The position numbers were made by a program, and so were the translations under genes. The notes beneath the pieces were generated by a model. The model did no database searches and was not told where the DNA came from. It saw only the letters and a list, made by a program, of their open reading frames with translations. A stretch of DNA of 64,000 bases, from positions 33,554,541 to 33,618,540 of the forward strand of contig CM031879.1 of the NCBI GenBank assembly GCA_018697195.1, in the 5' to 3' direction. Of the stretch, positions 1 to 12,130 are shown piece by piece; the stretch's first letter is position 1, and each line of letters opens with the position of its first letter. Origin of the DNA: Certhia americana. Lineage: Eukaryota > Chordata > Aves > Passeriformes > Certhiidae.

Positions 1-598
1 AGTCTAAAAGACAGACAAATTTCAAAACTTGCTGAGTTCTCATTAAGCTTTGTGGGGGTTGGATTAATTGAAAAAAATCCTGAGGGCTGGTCTTAACTAG
101 CAATTTAGAGAGTTGTGTCGGCGGCAAAATAAATAAAAGGAAGCATCAGCACTTCTCATTGTCACCTACTTCTCACAGTCATCTCTTTGTTGGATTTATT
201 CTCATGTCTCCTTCACAGAAAACCAATATTTCAAAACTGATCATAGATAAGACAAAAGAATGTAACCACCAACACATTTGGTGTGTCTTCTTTGCTTCCT
301 TCATTCCTGCACTTTTGTTTCTGAGGGTATCAAACCAACTGGAATCCTCCTTGAATTCATTGTATTACATTTTCTGCCCACTTCAATATTCCAACTTTCC
401 CTCTTATTTCATTATTTTCAGTGAATGAAGCAGAAAAAATTACAATTAACTACCAGCCCAAATTCTTCCCTGAGTATTTTTGATAGAAAAAATAGTTAAA
501 GGAACTATCCAAAAAAAGCTCACTTGTCCTTGAATCTCAATACTTTTTAACAGCAGAATCACCATTTGCTTCTAAATCCCAGACTTGCTTCCATTAAT

Positions 599-678
599 AT
601 TATAAATATACATCAGTGTATTTATAATAATACATCAGTAACTGATGTAATAACAAGCAGTTATTACAACTGATGTAA
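599..678. repeat. Cluster of overlapping palindromes
   Basis: Three inverted repeats follow one another. ATTATAAATATAC at 599-611 pairs with GTGTATTTATAAT at 616-628, with one mismatch and a 4-base loop. TACATCAGT at 631-639 pairs perfectly with ACTGATGTA at 641-649 around one base. GTAATAAC at 647-654 pairs perfectly with GTTATTAC at 660-667. ACTGATGTAA recurs at 669-678. This is AT-rich DNA able to form hairpins or cruciforms; it may be the remnant of a miniature inverted-repeat element or simple palindromic expansion. Confidence 0.75.
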
Positions 679-3600
679 TCAGCAGCACCAGTCCCTGCAG
701 CCATACAAGGTCCATTGTATCAGATTTTCAAGACAGACAACAAAATATATTGTTTAACTTGTAGTAATGAGAAAAGTCTAATGACATAACATTACAATTT
801 ATATTCACACAAAACTTTTTTCATCAGCTAAGCCCTCAGATGTTCAAAGAGGTTCCAAAAAAATTACTACTCTGAATTTGGTTTGTGAGAAGTCCACATA
901 GCCCCAGTATCTTAAGCAGGTTACAAGCATTCACAGTGCCCCATGTGAAAAACTTCACTAAACTTAGAAAACTGTGCATAAGGCCATAACCAGACTTTGG
1001 CTCCCAGACTTCCATGGATGCCTCAGGTGACCCTCACAAATGGGCCACCCTTGATACTACAGGGGGACTTAAATTTCCTCTCAACCTGATGAAGTGATAA
1101 TATATTCCTTCTCGCCCCTCCAGACTTCAGCTCCAAACACAAGCAATTAGGCACCAACCAGACTCTTGGTGAATTAAGCAGTTAGAAATACCAGCACTTC
1201 TGCTAACACCTTTAAATATTTCCACTTTCCAACCCTAAAGGAAGAGAAGACTGGGATTCCTATATAAAACTCTGTACTTCTACCAAAAAAAAAAGAATAT
1301 TCTTGTCTGTGGCCACCAGGGTAAAACTATCAGAAGCTATGAAGAACTCATTTTGGTGCCTTTTAAGCTTCAGATATCCCAACATACACAAAAATTCAGT
1401 AAATATGGTTTAGAACAAGGCTCAAAAAATATAATTACTAGAGGTTTTTCTTTTTTTCTTAGCAAAAGAAATCCAAAATTATGTTCTGATACTGTCTTCA
1501 CACTATCCTGTTTAAACTCTAGTTCAGGATGTAGAGTTATTTATGACTCACTTGAAATACTCACCCAGTGCTGCTATTATCCATTAACTATAATAATTTT
1601 ATTTCTTCTCCTAGAATTGTCTCCCCTCAAGTATATTTACACAGAATTATAGTTTATTCTGCCTCAGCACTGAGAACAGACTAGATGTTAGATTGTGATT
1701 CCGTGCTATTTCTATCCAAAAAAAATGCTGAGTCTTAACCTATTTCTCAGCTAAATGTAGCTGTCTTCATGTCAAGGGAAATTTTACTTGTTCCAAAGTG
1801 AACAATAATCAATGGTTAATTTCAAACCCACATCAGAACTTCTCTGAGCAGCAGGTTTGTATGTACTTCTGCTCCTAGAAAACAACCAGTCCTTTCTTCA
1901 TGCAGATCATCTCCTGTAATAACCATTTCAACTCCCTTTAGTAACAGAAGCTGCACTGTGACTCTGTACTGAGCTGAACTGCTCATTCCACCCTCCAGTT
2001 CTTCTGTCTGTACGATGCAGTCACCAGTCACCACTCTTAACTAGGTTTCAGCTCCTGATGAATATTGCTATTTCTTCCTCTGTTCTTTATCTATAGGTTA
2101 ACCTCCTTCCTTGCAGCTCCTCAATGCTGCTGCTTTTCCCTAGATTGTTTTTAACAAGAAAGCCTATCTTGGTCTTGCTTCCATGTTCATCCACTGTAAG
2201 CTCCTTTTTTAATTTAGATGCTCCTGTAAAATAGTATTCTCCTTCCAGATATTCTCAGAATTAGTTACACTTCCAGTCCCTGGAACTATGCTTCTAGAAC
2301 CTCTACCAAGTATAACACTACATCTATTAAAGTGCAACAAGCAGCTCCAGGGTGATGTAGAATCCATACTTCCTAAATCTGAACATCTTTACTACTTCTA
2401 CTAGTTTCCTTATTTCTATCATTGCCGTCACTTGGCATCCTTCTGAAAGGAAAATTGGACAAATCCCTATGAAGTTCCCTGTTCTGCAGAATCCAGCTGT
2501 TCTTTTCATGGTTCAAAATATGTGTTCACTTGATCTTCTTAGCTGTCTGCATGAACACACAAGATAAAACTATTTCTGTCATAAATTAAAAAGAGAAAAA
2601 AAAATCAAATCTACAAAATATTGATGGAGAATGGGACAATAGAATTCCATATTAAATACACACATCATCCCAGTATATGGGAAGCACAAAATTTCCTCAT
2701 GAAAACAGACGGGTCAATTACAAGAATGCTAGACAGCACACGCTTCTGAGCCTGTCTCACACTACGAAATTGCATTATATATGCAGAAAGGAAAGCCTAT
2801 AATAAATAGAAAATCTGATGTGCTGATGTTTTGGGAACTTTCTACTGTTCCAGTTGGCCTCTGCTCGATAGAGGAAAACCTAAGATTTCTTTAGACTGTC
2901 TTGACTCTCTGAATAGTTTCAGACAATTGATATTTTATCTCAAAGCAACTTGCCAGAAAATTATTAGACTCCCAATTCCCAAATGCCTTCACTTTTGCTA
3001 AAACAGACAGATAAAAAACTTCAAGATAGTCAAGATCCATTAATCAGCCAGTAACACAGCAGCATGATTTTATCTCCTTAAAACATAAAAATATCAGAGC
3101 TTTAGAGATATTTATATCTCGCATCCTTGTTAAGGAAATGATTACTTGACTCCCTACTCACCCCACTCTCAGTCAGACAAGTTTTCCTTGCCAAATCAAC
3201 CCCAGGTTTCCCAGACCTCTGGTTCCTTTAAGTAATTTTACTGTGATACACCAACAAAAAAGCCACTTAAGCTGGGTGCCTCCCCCTTAATATTCTCTAC
3301 AGCCAGAAACCAGAATTTTTTTTTACTGGAAAAGTCCCAGTGGGACATAACATCAACCTGCTAGGGCCAGGATAATGGTGTCTAAAGTAAAGATATGTGT
3401 CTGGAAAAACAACTTGAGGTAATTTCTTAAGTCTTGTTATTTATCTTAATCTGAACAAATTTGGTAATACGTTATGTTCCTGAACAATCAGATTTTTCTA
3501 TAATGAGATATATCTGTATATTTGCTGCTTGTAAGCAGTGCAGCCACTCCAAGTCCACTGACAAAAGTGCTGTGCTATCTCTGAATAGTAAGTAAAATGC

Positions 3601-6600
3601 ACACCTAGTGCATATATTTCAAACACACTTAATACTCTAGCACTCCAATAACATTGAAGTCTTTTGAAAGTTAAAAATAACTTGGTATATTACACAGCTT
3701 GAGGTTTTTATGCCAAAAGCTGGAATTTGAAGGGAAAAAAAGCATAAACTGTAGACTCATAAGAGAAAGACATGCTGAAATTTGATGGAGTGCTTTCAAA
3801 GATAAATTTAATTTAAAATCAATTTGAGTTACAGTACTTAATGCTGTTGCCAAGTAATTTCTCATTTTCAGTAATAAAAATACTTACCAAGTTTTGGTAA
3901 TTAAATTTTGTACTCTGAGCTCCCCATGCTTTTTTGCTTTCTGTTTGGCTCACCACTCTGAAAGAAGCTCTTTGTCCCATACAAACTTCCTTCAAACCTA
4001 TAAATCAGCCCCAGGCTGAACAGGCTTGGCTTTATCATCTCTTTGCTCCATGGTTTATTACCTCTTGAGCAGCTACCCTAGTCACTGTGAGATGCAGGTC
4101 AATGTACTCATGCAGACCAATGCTCAATCCCCTCCAATAACAACACCACAAAGTTCCCACAGCTGGGAGATTCATTCCCTGCCTCATTTTAGAACATTGC
4201 GATAGAAACGGACTCCCATTCAGAGCAGAGTTTGCAGCTCTCTCTTGTCTGTACAAGGGCCAAGGAGGTGTTGGCCAGGACACCCACAGAAAGGGGGGAA
4301 AAAATGCTTAAATGTCAAGATGCTTATTATCATGCTGGCTGTTTATGAGCATGGTTCTAACTCTCAGAAGTCACAATGGCAATGATACTAAGGGAAATGC
4401 TAACTGTAGGTAATTCTAGACGGAGCATAAACATTGCTGTAGGTTTAGAAGACTTCTGTCTGTTCTGGGCTGTAAAAGTTGTCTCTTCTGGTACATGCAA
4501 CAAGACCTTCCTTTGGCTTTGCCCTCAAAAGACACAAAATCTATTGTTTTACCCCTATTTCATCTACATTACCAAGGGAAAAGAAAAAAAAAAAACTAAG
4601 AAAAAACCCAAGCAAACCAACAAATATATTAAAAGGAGTCAACGCATCTGGTGGAAAATACAAGGGTTTTAAATGATGTTGAAAACATGAAGCTGGCTGG
4701 AGGCAATATGCTTCGCATCTGTACCATCTAACAATATATCTTACTTTCAGCAAAGTAGTGCATCAATCAAATCTAAATCTCATTTGGATAAAGGTATGCA
4801 CTTTTAGCCAAACATAATCTGCTGTTGAACTTTAGCATGGTGCACCAAAAATTATTGCCAATAAAATGCAGTTAAAACAGAAGCTAATATATGACTTCAA
4901 CATTGGCTGGACAACAGAACATACTTTCAAAAGTGCTTTTGTGAGGTACACCAGGGAAACCTGAAAAGTAAAAAATACAAATCCACTTGCTGCTTTGGTA
5001 ATACATGAAGTTTTGAATCGACAAAAGAATTCACCTAGGAAACTACTTTGCATAAATAACAGAGGGACTTGCAGGCTGTGACTGTTCCCATCATTCAGAG
5101 ACTAATGCCAAAACACAAGCCTTCACACCACTGCTTTGTCTTCAGCCAAAATCTGTTAGAGCAATACAAATGAAGCTATTCTTTACTCAAAGTAGGCTGC
5201 TAGACCTAATGATCAGGCATGCTGCTGTATAGCTTCACACAGCCTCCTTCAGGTAGATGAATTCCTGTTTCTTTCAAAGCCTTGTTCATAAACAAAGATG
5301 AAACACACCTAATATATATAAGTGAAGCCAAGAGTTTATTGTTAGCATAGTGAAAGTCCGAACAAACTAATTCAAGAAGCATTGTTAGTCTAGATCTAAC
5401 TTTTATAGAAAAACAAGGAATACAGAAAAAGACACAATGATAGGAATAGTACAATTAAATTGTCTATCCCTTTCCCTGGTGTTACTCCAACTCCATGCTT
5501 CTCTGGGTCCTCAGGTCAATTGTTTCCCACTGGTGTTGGTGATGGGCATTGTTATGAGGAGTTGTCAGCACCTGGAGTCCTTCATCAGGAGAGATATGGT
5601 GTTCATGCTGATGAATTTTTCTTCCTCCTCTCAGGAAGGTACATATACCTGTTTTCTAACATGCATTTATACTTACTCTTTCTTCGGTTCTTCTGCAGCT
5701 CCAGGTTATACTTGTACTTACTATAAATGGTGCCACATATGTATGTTAGATACTATCTCTTTGTTTTCTTCATTAATGCCTAAAACCAGTTTTATCAAGC
5801 TCCAGGTCTGCATTTTTAACTTTTACTGAGCATTTTATAGCATAGACCTTTCACTGCCAAGGCTGTGCCCCATCTCTTACCATCCTGCACCTGCACTCCT
5901 CTAATGAAACATCCTGTGCCTCCACTCTTCAAGCCTCTGCTGTTTTACTGAGCCTTTGTTACTGCTCCTGTGTAGACTATAGCTGTAGCACACACAAAAA
6001 AATTAGATTGAAACAGATATAAGTGCTTGCTTAAATAGAAAAACTGCTGTCAGAACTAATACAAGCAAAGCAGGCAGGTCAAGGAAAGTTTGGACAGAGC
6101 AGGTGTCCTGAATGAGTGTGCTTGAGATCGGACAAAAAAAAATCACCAGCAAGTGTATGAGCAAAAGTCAGATTTAATATTAAATATGTAAAACCCCAGT
6201 CATGAGGGATTTGCAAAATCAGGACAAAACTTACAGCTTTGCTACTAGCAATGGCAACATCCATTATAAGACTACTAAGTCACATTCCTTCATAGAAAGG
6301 GTTCTGTGCTTTCCTAGCTAGGTCCAGTATCCAAAGGCCAGGCCTTTTACAGCTGAGGAACAGTACCCATGATACATCAAAATTCTGAGCAAATAAATTA
6401 AACCAGAGCTAAGCAAGAACAGGATAGGACAACTGTAAAAATTCAGAAAAAATATTTTGATTTGCCCCTAAACACAATGTTCAGAACTTCTAACCAAAAA
6501 ATTCAGACAAAATCAAGTAGTACAAAATATATGTATATACGTGAGCAGGCATATACATGATTCTTTATGCGTGTGTTTGCATCTGTGAGAGCAAGGAACT

Positions 6601-6665
6601 GCACGCACATATGCATGTGTGGTGAGAGTGGAGCAGCACTACCGAGGGAGGATGGCAGTACACAA

Positions 6666-6697
6666 GAGAGAGAGGGAGGGAGGGAGGGAGGGAGGGA
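6666..6697 (+). repeat. GA/GGGA microsatellite
   Basis: A short GA run passes into about six GGGA units, a purine-only tract on the plus strand. The mirror-like purine tract could adopt triplex or G-quadruplex structure. It is translated in no convincing frame. Confidence 0.85.
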
Positions 6698-7463
6698 AGA
6701 GATGATTGCAAGGATTTTTTTTTCCCTTTCTAATAAGCAATCTGCTGAAAATAGAAACAACTGCAAATTCATTTTTGCTAAATTTGTTCTTTTCTGTAGG
6801 AAAAAAAACTGCCCTGACCAAAAATATCCACCGCTACAGCGAATCTGGATTAAGCATATGAGTGGTATCTTTTTCTAAAAGACACTTTGCATCTCATTTC
6901 AATGGCCTGTTGCCTGATACATCAATACTGAAACTAGATACCAAAGACCATTGATTTCACTAGGTCTACTTATGTGAATTAAGAGATGAGCTAGTGGTCC
7001 CAAAGGCACTTAAGTATTTCTGCCATATTTATGCCTTGGCACTAATGTACCATACAGACTCATATCAGATTTTTTTTTTCCCCCAGAAGGTGCGAGAAAC
7101 TGATGCATTAATTTTCTAATTTTGTGATTACTGTCATTTTTCCAATGAAGGTTGCAGATAAATTCTGCTCTGAATAGGATGGATGTAAATACGTAGTATT
7201 TCAAAGAAATATATTGTATCTCCATGTAAATCTATAGCTGGTATGAAGGAAAGTCAACTCCAGCCTTAAAGTTTTTGCTTTCTTTCATAGCACTATTGTT
7301 TTAAAAAACCCCACTGAGGATTTCTGAGCAGATCTTATTAACTTCTCCAAGTATTTATTCCGAAGACATGCCAAAAATCCTACAGCACAATTACTGTGCT
7401 TTATGGAGTAAGAGCCCTACACTTGCATCTAATTTCCCACAGCAATCCTTGTAATACTCCTGT

Positions 7464-7483
7464 GGGGGGGGGGGGGGGGGGGG
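7464..7483 (+). repeat. Homopolymer of 20 G
   Basis: Twenty consecutive G residues after TGT and before CACCACC. Such runs are rare in vertebrate DNA, form G-quadruplexes and are prone to length errors in sequencing, so the true length is uncertain. Confidence 0.9.
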
Positions 7484-10400
7484 CACCACCAAATAGAGCC
7501 ACACAGTTATGTCATTAGCCTCCTTCTAGAGAAACATAGTCCCCCAAGAGCCCAATTCATGGACGTTCAGCAACTCTCCTACTATGCTCCCCAGAGAAGC
7601 TGGAACCAGCCTTCACTAAGATGTTTCAGCCTTCTTTATAACACAGCAAATGGAATTAGTCAGAGATTCCAAGACCACAAACCTTGATAATTTCCTGATG
7701 GATGTACTGAACATAAATTTCTCATGGAAGATGATGTCTTTTAAAAGTATGAATAGCAAGAATTTCCATGTGTAAAAATACAATGAGTCTCTTTTCCAAC
7801 TAAATACTGCCTCAAATATATGAAGTTAGATACTGAATTATAAAACTGTTCTTCCCCCGACAGAACCTTTGAAGAGACAGATGACTACCCTCTGATTATC
7901 CATGAGTCCTACTAAAAAAAGACAGAAAAGTCTCTGCTAGTAAAAACACCCACTCATGGCCAGCAGTGTGTTTTTAAAGAAGGCAATTATAAAAACCAGC
8001 TTCATTTTACCAGTGTAATGAAGCAGCATCCTTATTCATTTTTTAAATCAATAGCTCCTTCACTTTCACTCTAAATGCATTTAGAACCTAGAATTATTCA
8101 TTCATTAGTATGAGGTTACTGAAATGGATATGATGGCAAACGCATTTTGTGCAGATCTCACCTCGACCCTAAGAGTACAGTCTCCAGATTCTCTTTTGTG
8201 ACAGAGCTTGTGCATTTTATAGAAAATAGGTCTGCCCAACATCTAAGTAGAAACTGCAGTGCACTTGATTAATTTTCAACCATGAGAATATCACACAGTG
8301 CATGTTTGACCAGAGAAGCTGAACTCAGCAGAACTTAGTAAGGACACCCTGTGATCCCTGTGAGAACCAGTCTAGCATATTTATAACATACATTTCTACC
8401 TAGAAAATTGTACCCAAAGAAGTGTTAGTTTGTGGTCAAAGAAACTTCAGTTTTGATATAAATAATCCTCCTGTTACTACACCATTACCCAAAAAACATA
8501 AAATGCCACTATTTCCTTCTCTGAAGTTTATGTGATGGATCACATGTATGTAATGGATCCATCAAGAGGTTGAGACAAGGATCTACACACTTCCTCTTTG
8601 AAAAGGCTAGCAGGAAAGTATTGGTTCATATTGACTTAAGGCTGGCAATGCATGTCTTCACTGATAGAGAGAATAATAAAATGAGGTAATAGAAGCTCTT
8701 AGCAAGCTAGTGTAAGGCCTTTCTCAAGAAACCATGACTTAGATGACCTGACCAAACAAAAAGTTATTAACTTTTTGCATTTGCAGGACAAGGATTTGTT
8801 TATCCTAAAAGCAAATTCTGAAAAAATGTTTTCTTAAAGAGAGGTTTTTAACACAAGGCAGGTGATGCATTGATACCGTGATTCTTAACTGTTTAAGTTT
8901 TTCCTAGTCAGGTTGGTTTTCCTAGTCTATTTCACAGAATCATAGATTTACTTTTTTTCTCTATAAATTTCCAATAACTGGACATTTAATTCATCGCATA
9001 TTTTAATTCTCTTAACAAAATTTGCTAAAAAAGAAAATGAGGTGAAAGAGGTAATTAATTGAGTAATGCACATGACTCAAACAGCTCTTTAATTACAAGT
9101 TAGTCTAATGCATCACTTTGTGTTTTTCCTACTACCTGCCATTCTTTCACAAGGAGACAATGCTTCCTTGGGAGACACTAGGTTTTTATTGCAAGAACAT
9201 GTGTATTAGATCATACATACTAAAAGACAGTACAACCTACGCTGCTGTGCACTCTCTCATGCAATGCATAATGCAAGTGGAAGGTTCATGCTGACCTATA
9301 ATCACTTGCTACAAATTTAGGTCTTCCTGCAACAGCAAGCTCTATATAGGTTGATTACTTCACCTGCTGCACTCAGCAGAAGGACCTCATTCTGTTTTCA
9401 GAGATGCACACAGAAGTGTCTTATTTTAGCTAGCAATATATGCATATACCAACAGCACAATCTTATTTAATTTTCTGGTAACATGACAGTCAATGCTATA
9501 TTGGCATTAGTATCTAAGTCAACTCAGTAAAATGGTACCTTATTGAGCACATGAAAATCCCTGATTGCATTTTTGACAAGAACGTTTCCATTTTTTGTAG
9601 AAAATTTTACTACAATGGTAGTAGACTTGTAGTTCCATAGGAAACCAGATTTGCTGTATGAGCACTGCTTAAACACATTAACTCTTTTTGCTGTAGCATT
9701 AGCTGAAGTACATGTAGACTTACGTCTTCTCTAAAATCTATTACCACCAACTGATATCAAGGGAGATTTTCCTAATATCTACTGACAGTGTCTTCAGCAT
9801 TCTCTAGGAACGTGTCTCATAGAAATTCAGCCCCAGAACAAAAAGCCAGGCAGTTTCCAAGCCGTTACACAAAAATTGACATTTGGGATATAATTTGTGA
9901 CCTAGCAAGTAGAATGCATCTTATGATTTCATATGAACCAAAGCTTCAAAATCACCATAAATAATTCAAAAGTCTAGGCTATACATAAAAGATGTCCATA
10001 GTGGTAGCCTGTGTAAGACCAAATTTTCTACTTGTATCAGGTGAAACAGAGATATCTTAACATGTTAAGCTTCCTTTGTATATTTAATTGTTGTGACATC
10101 TTCAGTGACTTCCAACAAGAGCAAGTTGTATGCAGCCCTGCCTCAGAGGAAGCACAGCATTGTGCTCAGTGCAAACTGTGCCCAACCATGCAAAGGTCGA
10201 ATTCAGCTCCTGCACATCCTCCCCCTTGTCTTCTCTGAAATAATTATTTTCCATGATTACTCAGGCAAAAAAGTAGCACCATATAAACATTTATTTTCCT
10301 CTCTTTTTCTTATAATTAGAGACATTTGTATAATGAACCAAGATCTCTTTGCAAGCATTCCTAGTAACTTAATGAATCAAGTAGAACTTAGTAAGGAAAG

Positions 10401-11507
10401 TAAACGCTTACTGGCAGAATATACATCCAGTTTCCATTAGTAGAATAGAAAAATGAAGCACAACAAAACTAATGTAAATTCCACTGTTAATAGAGGATAT
10501 ACTGAGATTAGACGGCATGTTATGTCAAATAGAGGTTGTACTCTAATTTTATACAGATGGTCAATTTAATGCATGTCATAAAAGAACAAGCTAAAAGCAG
10601 CTCAAGGCTTTTATTAAAACAGATCACAAAATGCTCCCATCTTTCAGTCAATAATGTCTTGCAGATAGGAATGTAACGCAAAACAGCATGAGCATCCCAA
10701 CTATAGATTTACAAGACAGAGGCTCCATAAATTTCATGAAGTGTAGCCTAATATTACAGAGCAATAAAATACCAATAACTGAGACTAAGTTATTTCTCCT
10801 GACAACTGTAAAAAAAACCCCATAAAACAAAAAAAAAAAAATCAATTATTTTCATAATAGATCTTTGGGATGTTCATACAGTTCTTCAATATTAAGAGAC
10901 ATGAAGTTCAATCATTCCTTTTAATGATTCTGCAGTAAGACAATGCAAATTTGTTGCATCTTAAAAATCTCTCCTAAAAACAACGTTCCCAGGACCAAAA
11001 GAATCAGTACCTGTGCATTTAATTGTAGCTCCTAATTAAACTTCATGGAACTTGCAAGCCCTTTACTACTTCAGAATTGGTTAAGTTTGTCATAAATGAC
11101 AAAACAAAGAAACTCTTCAACTATACTAATTGAGAACTTAATTCAATTATACAGTTACCCCAGATTTTACTTCCTTCCTCAGAAAATATATGCTGCAATC
11201 TGCACAGGATAAACGGAGGCTCTGAATGATGAGCAGTTTTTCACGGCTTAAAGGAAGCCTGAGATTTATGCCAGAAATGTAAGCCCTGACTACTGGAACG
11301 AAACTGGCAGTGGAACTTCACGTACGTACTAGGGCACTCATCGCTCACTGCATTTCTGAATGAGGCACACGTTTTGCCAGCAAAGCAGAGAGAGGATTTA
11401 TTAGCACCGCTAACAGCCGAAATGCCTGCTGCTGTCGCAGCTGAAATTTCCCTTTCTACCGCTGCCACGAGCACATACAAGTAGCGACGCCTCCTCACCA
11501 GTATCTA

Positions 11508-11527
11508 AAAATAAATAAATAAATTAA
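11508..11527. repeat. Short AAAT tetranucleotide tract
   Basis: A run of AAAT/AATA units (about four copies) at the left edge of the CpG island, just inside the proposed intron 1. It marks the abrupt change from GC-rich island to AT-rich DNA. No function is implied. Confidence 0.55.
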
Positions 11528-11833
11528 ACAAGAAGGAGGAATACAGGGAGTCCCGATTTTCTCTCGCTGTGGTAGCCCCCGGCCAGGACCTCGCGATGCG
11601 GGGCCGAAGCGCGGCCGCTCCGCGGGGCGCTCAGCGCGGGGCTCGCCCGCCCGGGGCCGCCGCTGTCCGTGGTGCTGACCGGTGCTCCCGCCGCCTCCGG
11701 GGCTGCCGGGCTGCGGACCCGAGCAGCAGCCGCCGGACGCGGGCAGCCGCCGCCTCCCACCACAACAGGTGCGCCGCCGGGCACAAGCGGGTCCCCACCG
11801 CCGTCCCGCCCGCCCCGCCGTCCGGCCGCCCCC

Positions 11834-11842
11834 GCTCACCTG
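11834..11842 (-). other. Splice donor of the signal-peptide exon
   Basis: The minus strand reads GCAG|GTGAGC, a full match to the vertebrate U1 consensus at the last exonic CAG and the first six intronic bases. It falls directly after the hydrophobic core of the signal peptide and splits a glycine codon (phase 1). Together with the start context and the CpG island, this is the strongest sign that the open frame is a real exon and not a GC-rich chance frame. Confidence 0.65.
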
Positions 11843-11903
11843 CGGCGCGGAGGTGGAGCAGCAGGCAGAGCGCCCGGAGGCAGGCGGCCGCCCGCCGCCG
11901 CAT
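11840..11903 (-). CDS. First coding exon (signal peptide) of an unidentified secreted or membrane protein; partial
   Basis: Read on the minus strand, an ATG at 11903-11901 sits in good Kozak context (A at -3, sequence GCACCATG). It opens 21 codons: Met, three Arg, three Ala, then a Cys/Leu-rich core (CLRALCLLLHL) ending in RAA. This is a classic signal peptide: basic n-region, hydrophobic h-region, small residues before cleavage. The segment stops at a consensus donor CAG|GTGAGC (G at 11840, GT at 11839-11838), giving a phase-1 intron, which is typical of signal-peptide exons of extracellular and receptor proteins. It lies inside a CpG island about 130 bp downstream of an NRF1 site. An in-frame upstream ATG at 12044 exists but adds a Pro/Arg/Ala-rich leader before the hydrophobic core, so I prefer 11903. 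Later exons would lie to the left; none is recognisable down to position 1, so intron 1 would exceed 11.8 kb. The gene is not identified. The length and phase resemble large type I receptors such as type IIB receptor tyrosine phosphatases, but that is only a guess. Confidence 0.62.
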
Positions 11904-11928
11904 GGTGCGAGCCGAGGGCAGCCGAGCG

Positions 11929-11975
11929 CGGGGAGCCGAGGGAGCCGAGGGGAGCCGAGGGCAGCCGGGCAGCGC
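11929..11975. repeat. GGGAGCCGAG-type tandem repeat in the 5' UTR region
   Basis: Four to five imperfect copies of a 9-10-bp unit (GGGAGCCGAG and variants such as GGGCAGCCG) lie in tandem on the plus strand, just upstream of the minus-strand ATG. If transcription starts near the NRF1 site, the complement would be in the 5' UTR. The plus strand carries several G runs and could form a quadruplex. The repeat may be unstable or polymorphic in length. Confidence 0.6.
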
Positions 11976-12031
11976 CGCCACACCGCGTCCCGCTCCCCCC
12001 GCCCCCGGCAGCCAGATGCCTGGGAGCGCGC

Positions 12032-12043
12032 TGCGCATGCGCA
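12032..12043. promoter_or_regulatory. NRF1 binding palindrome
   Basis: The sequence TGCGCATGCGCA is a perfect match to the palindromic NRF1 consensus (YGCGCAYGCGCR). NRF1 sites cluster close to transcription starts of CpG-island genes. This one lies about 130 bp upstream of the minus-strand ATG at 11903, so a start site just downstream with a short 5' UTR is plausible. Occupancy depends on methylation and cannot be read from sequence. Confidence 0.7.
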
Positions 12044-12130
12044 ACGCCGCGCGGCCGCCCTCACCTGCCTGCCGTCCTGGCGCGGGGTGAGGCGAGGGGC
12101 GAACATGGGCGGTGACTGGAACCGGGAGAG

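Larger units (their letters stand above)
1..11507. other. Non-coding stretch, probably intron 1 of the gene starting at 11903
   Basis: AT-rich DNA with stops frequent in all frames. Apart from the palindrome cluster, the GGGA repeat and the G20 run, I see no recognisable exon, RNA gene or clear transposon. The open frame at 5437-5829 (130 codons) has no family I recognise and no convincing splice sites. If the signal-peptide exon is real, this whole stretch lies downstream of it and would be intronic; that is inference. Confidence 0.5.
11555..12130. promoter_or_regulatory. CpG island promoter
   Basis: This stretch is strikingly GC-rich and packed with CpG dinucleotides, against an AT-rich, CpG-depleted background on both sides. 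It holds GC-box-like runs (for example CCCGCCCGCCCC near 11805-11818), an NRF1 palindrome, and the putative first coding exon with its donor. CpG-island promoters in vertebrates are usually TATA-less and mark gene starts; I see no TATA box at a suitable distance. GC-richness tapers off toward about 12350. Transcription toward the left (minus strand) is supported by the exon; divergent transcription to the right cannot be excluded, but I see no convincing plus-strand exon. Confidence 0.85.

Noticed and set aside
8932..8948. CACAGAATCATAGATT resembling the CR1 3' tail on the minus strand
   Set aside because: Only about 16 bp match and the next bases do not continue as CR1; too short to call.
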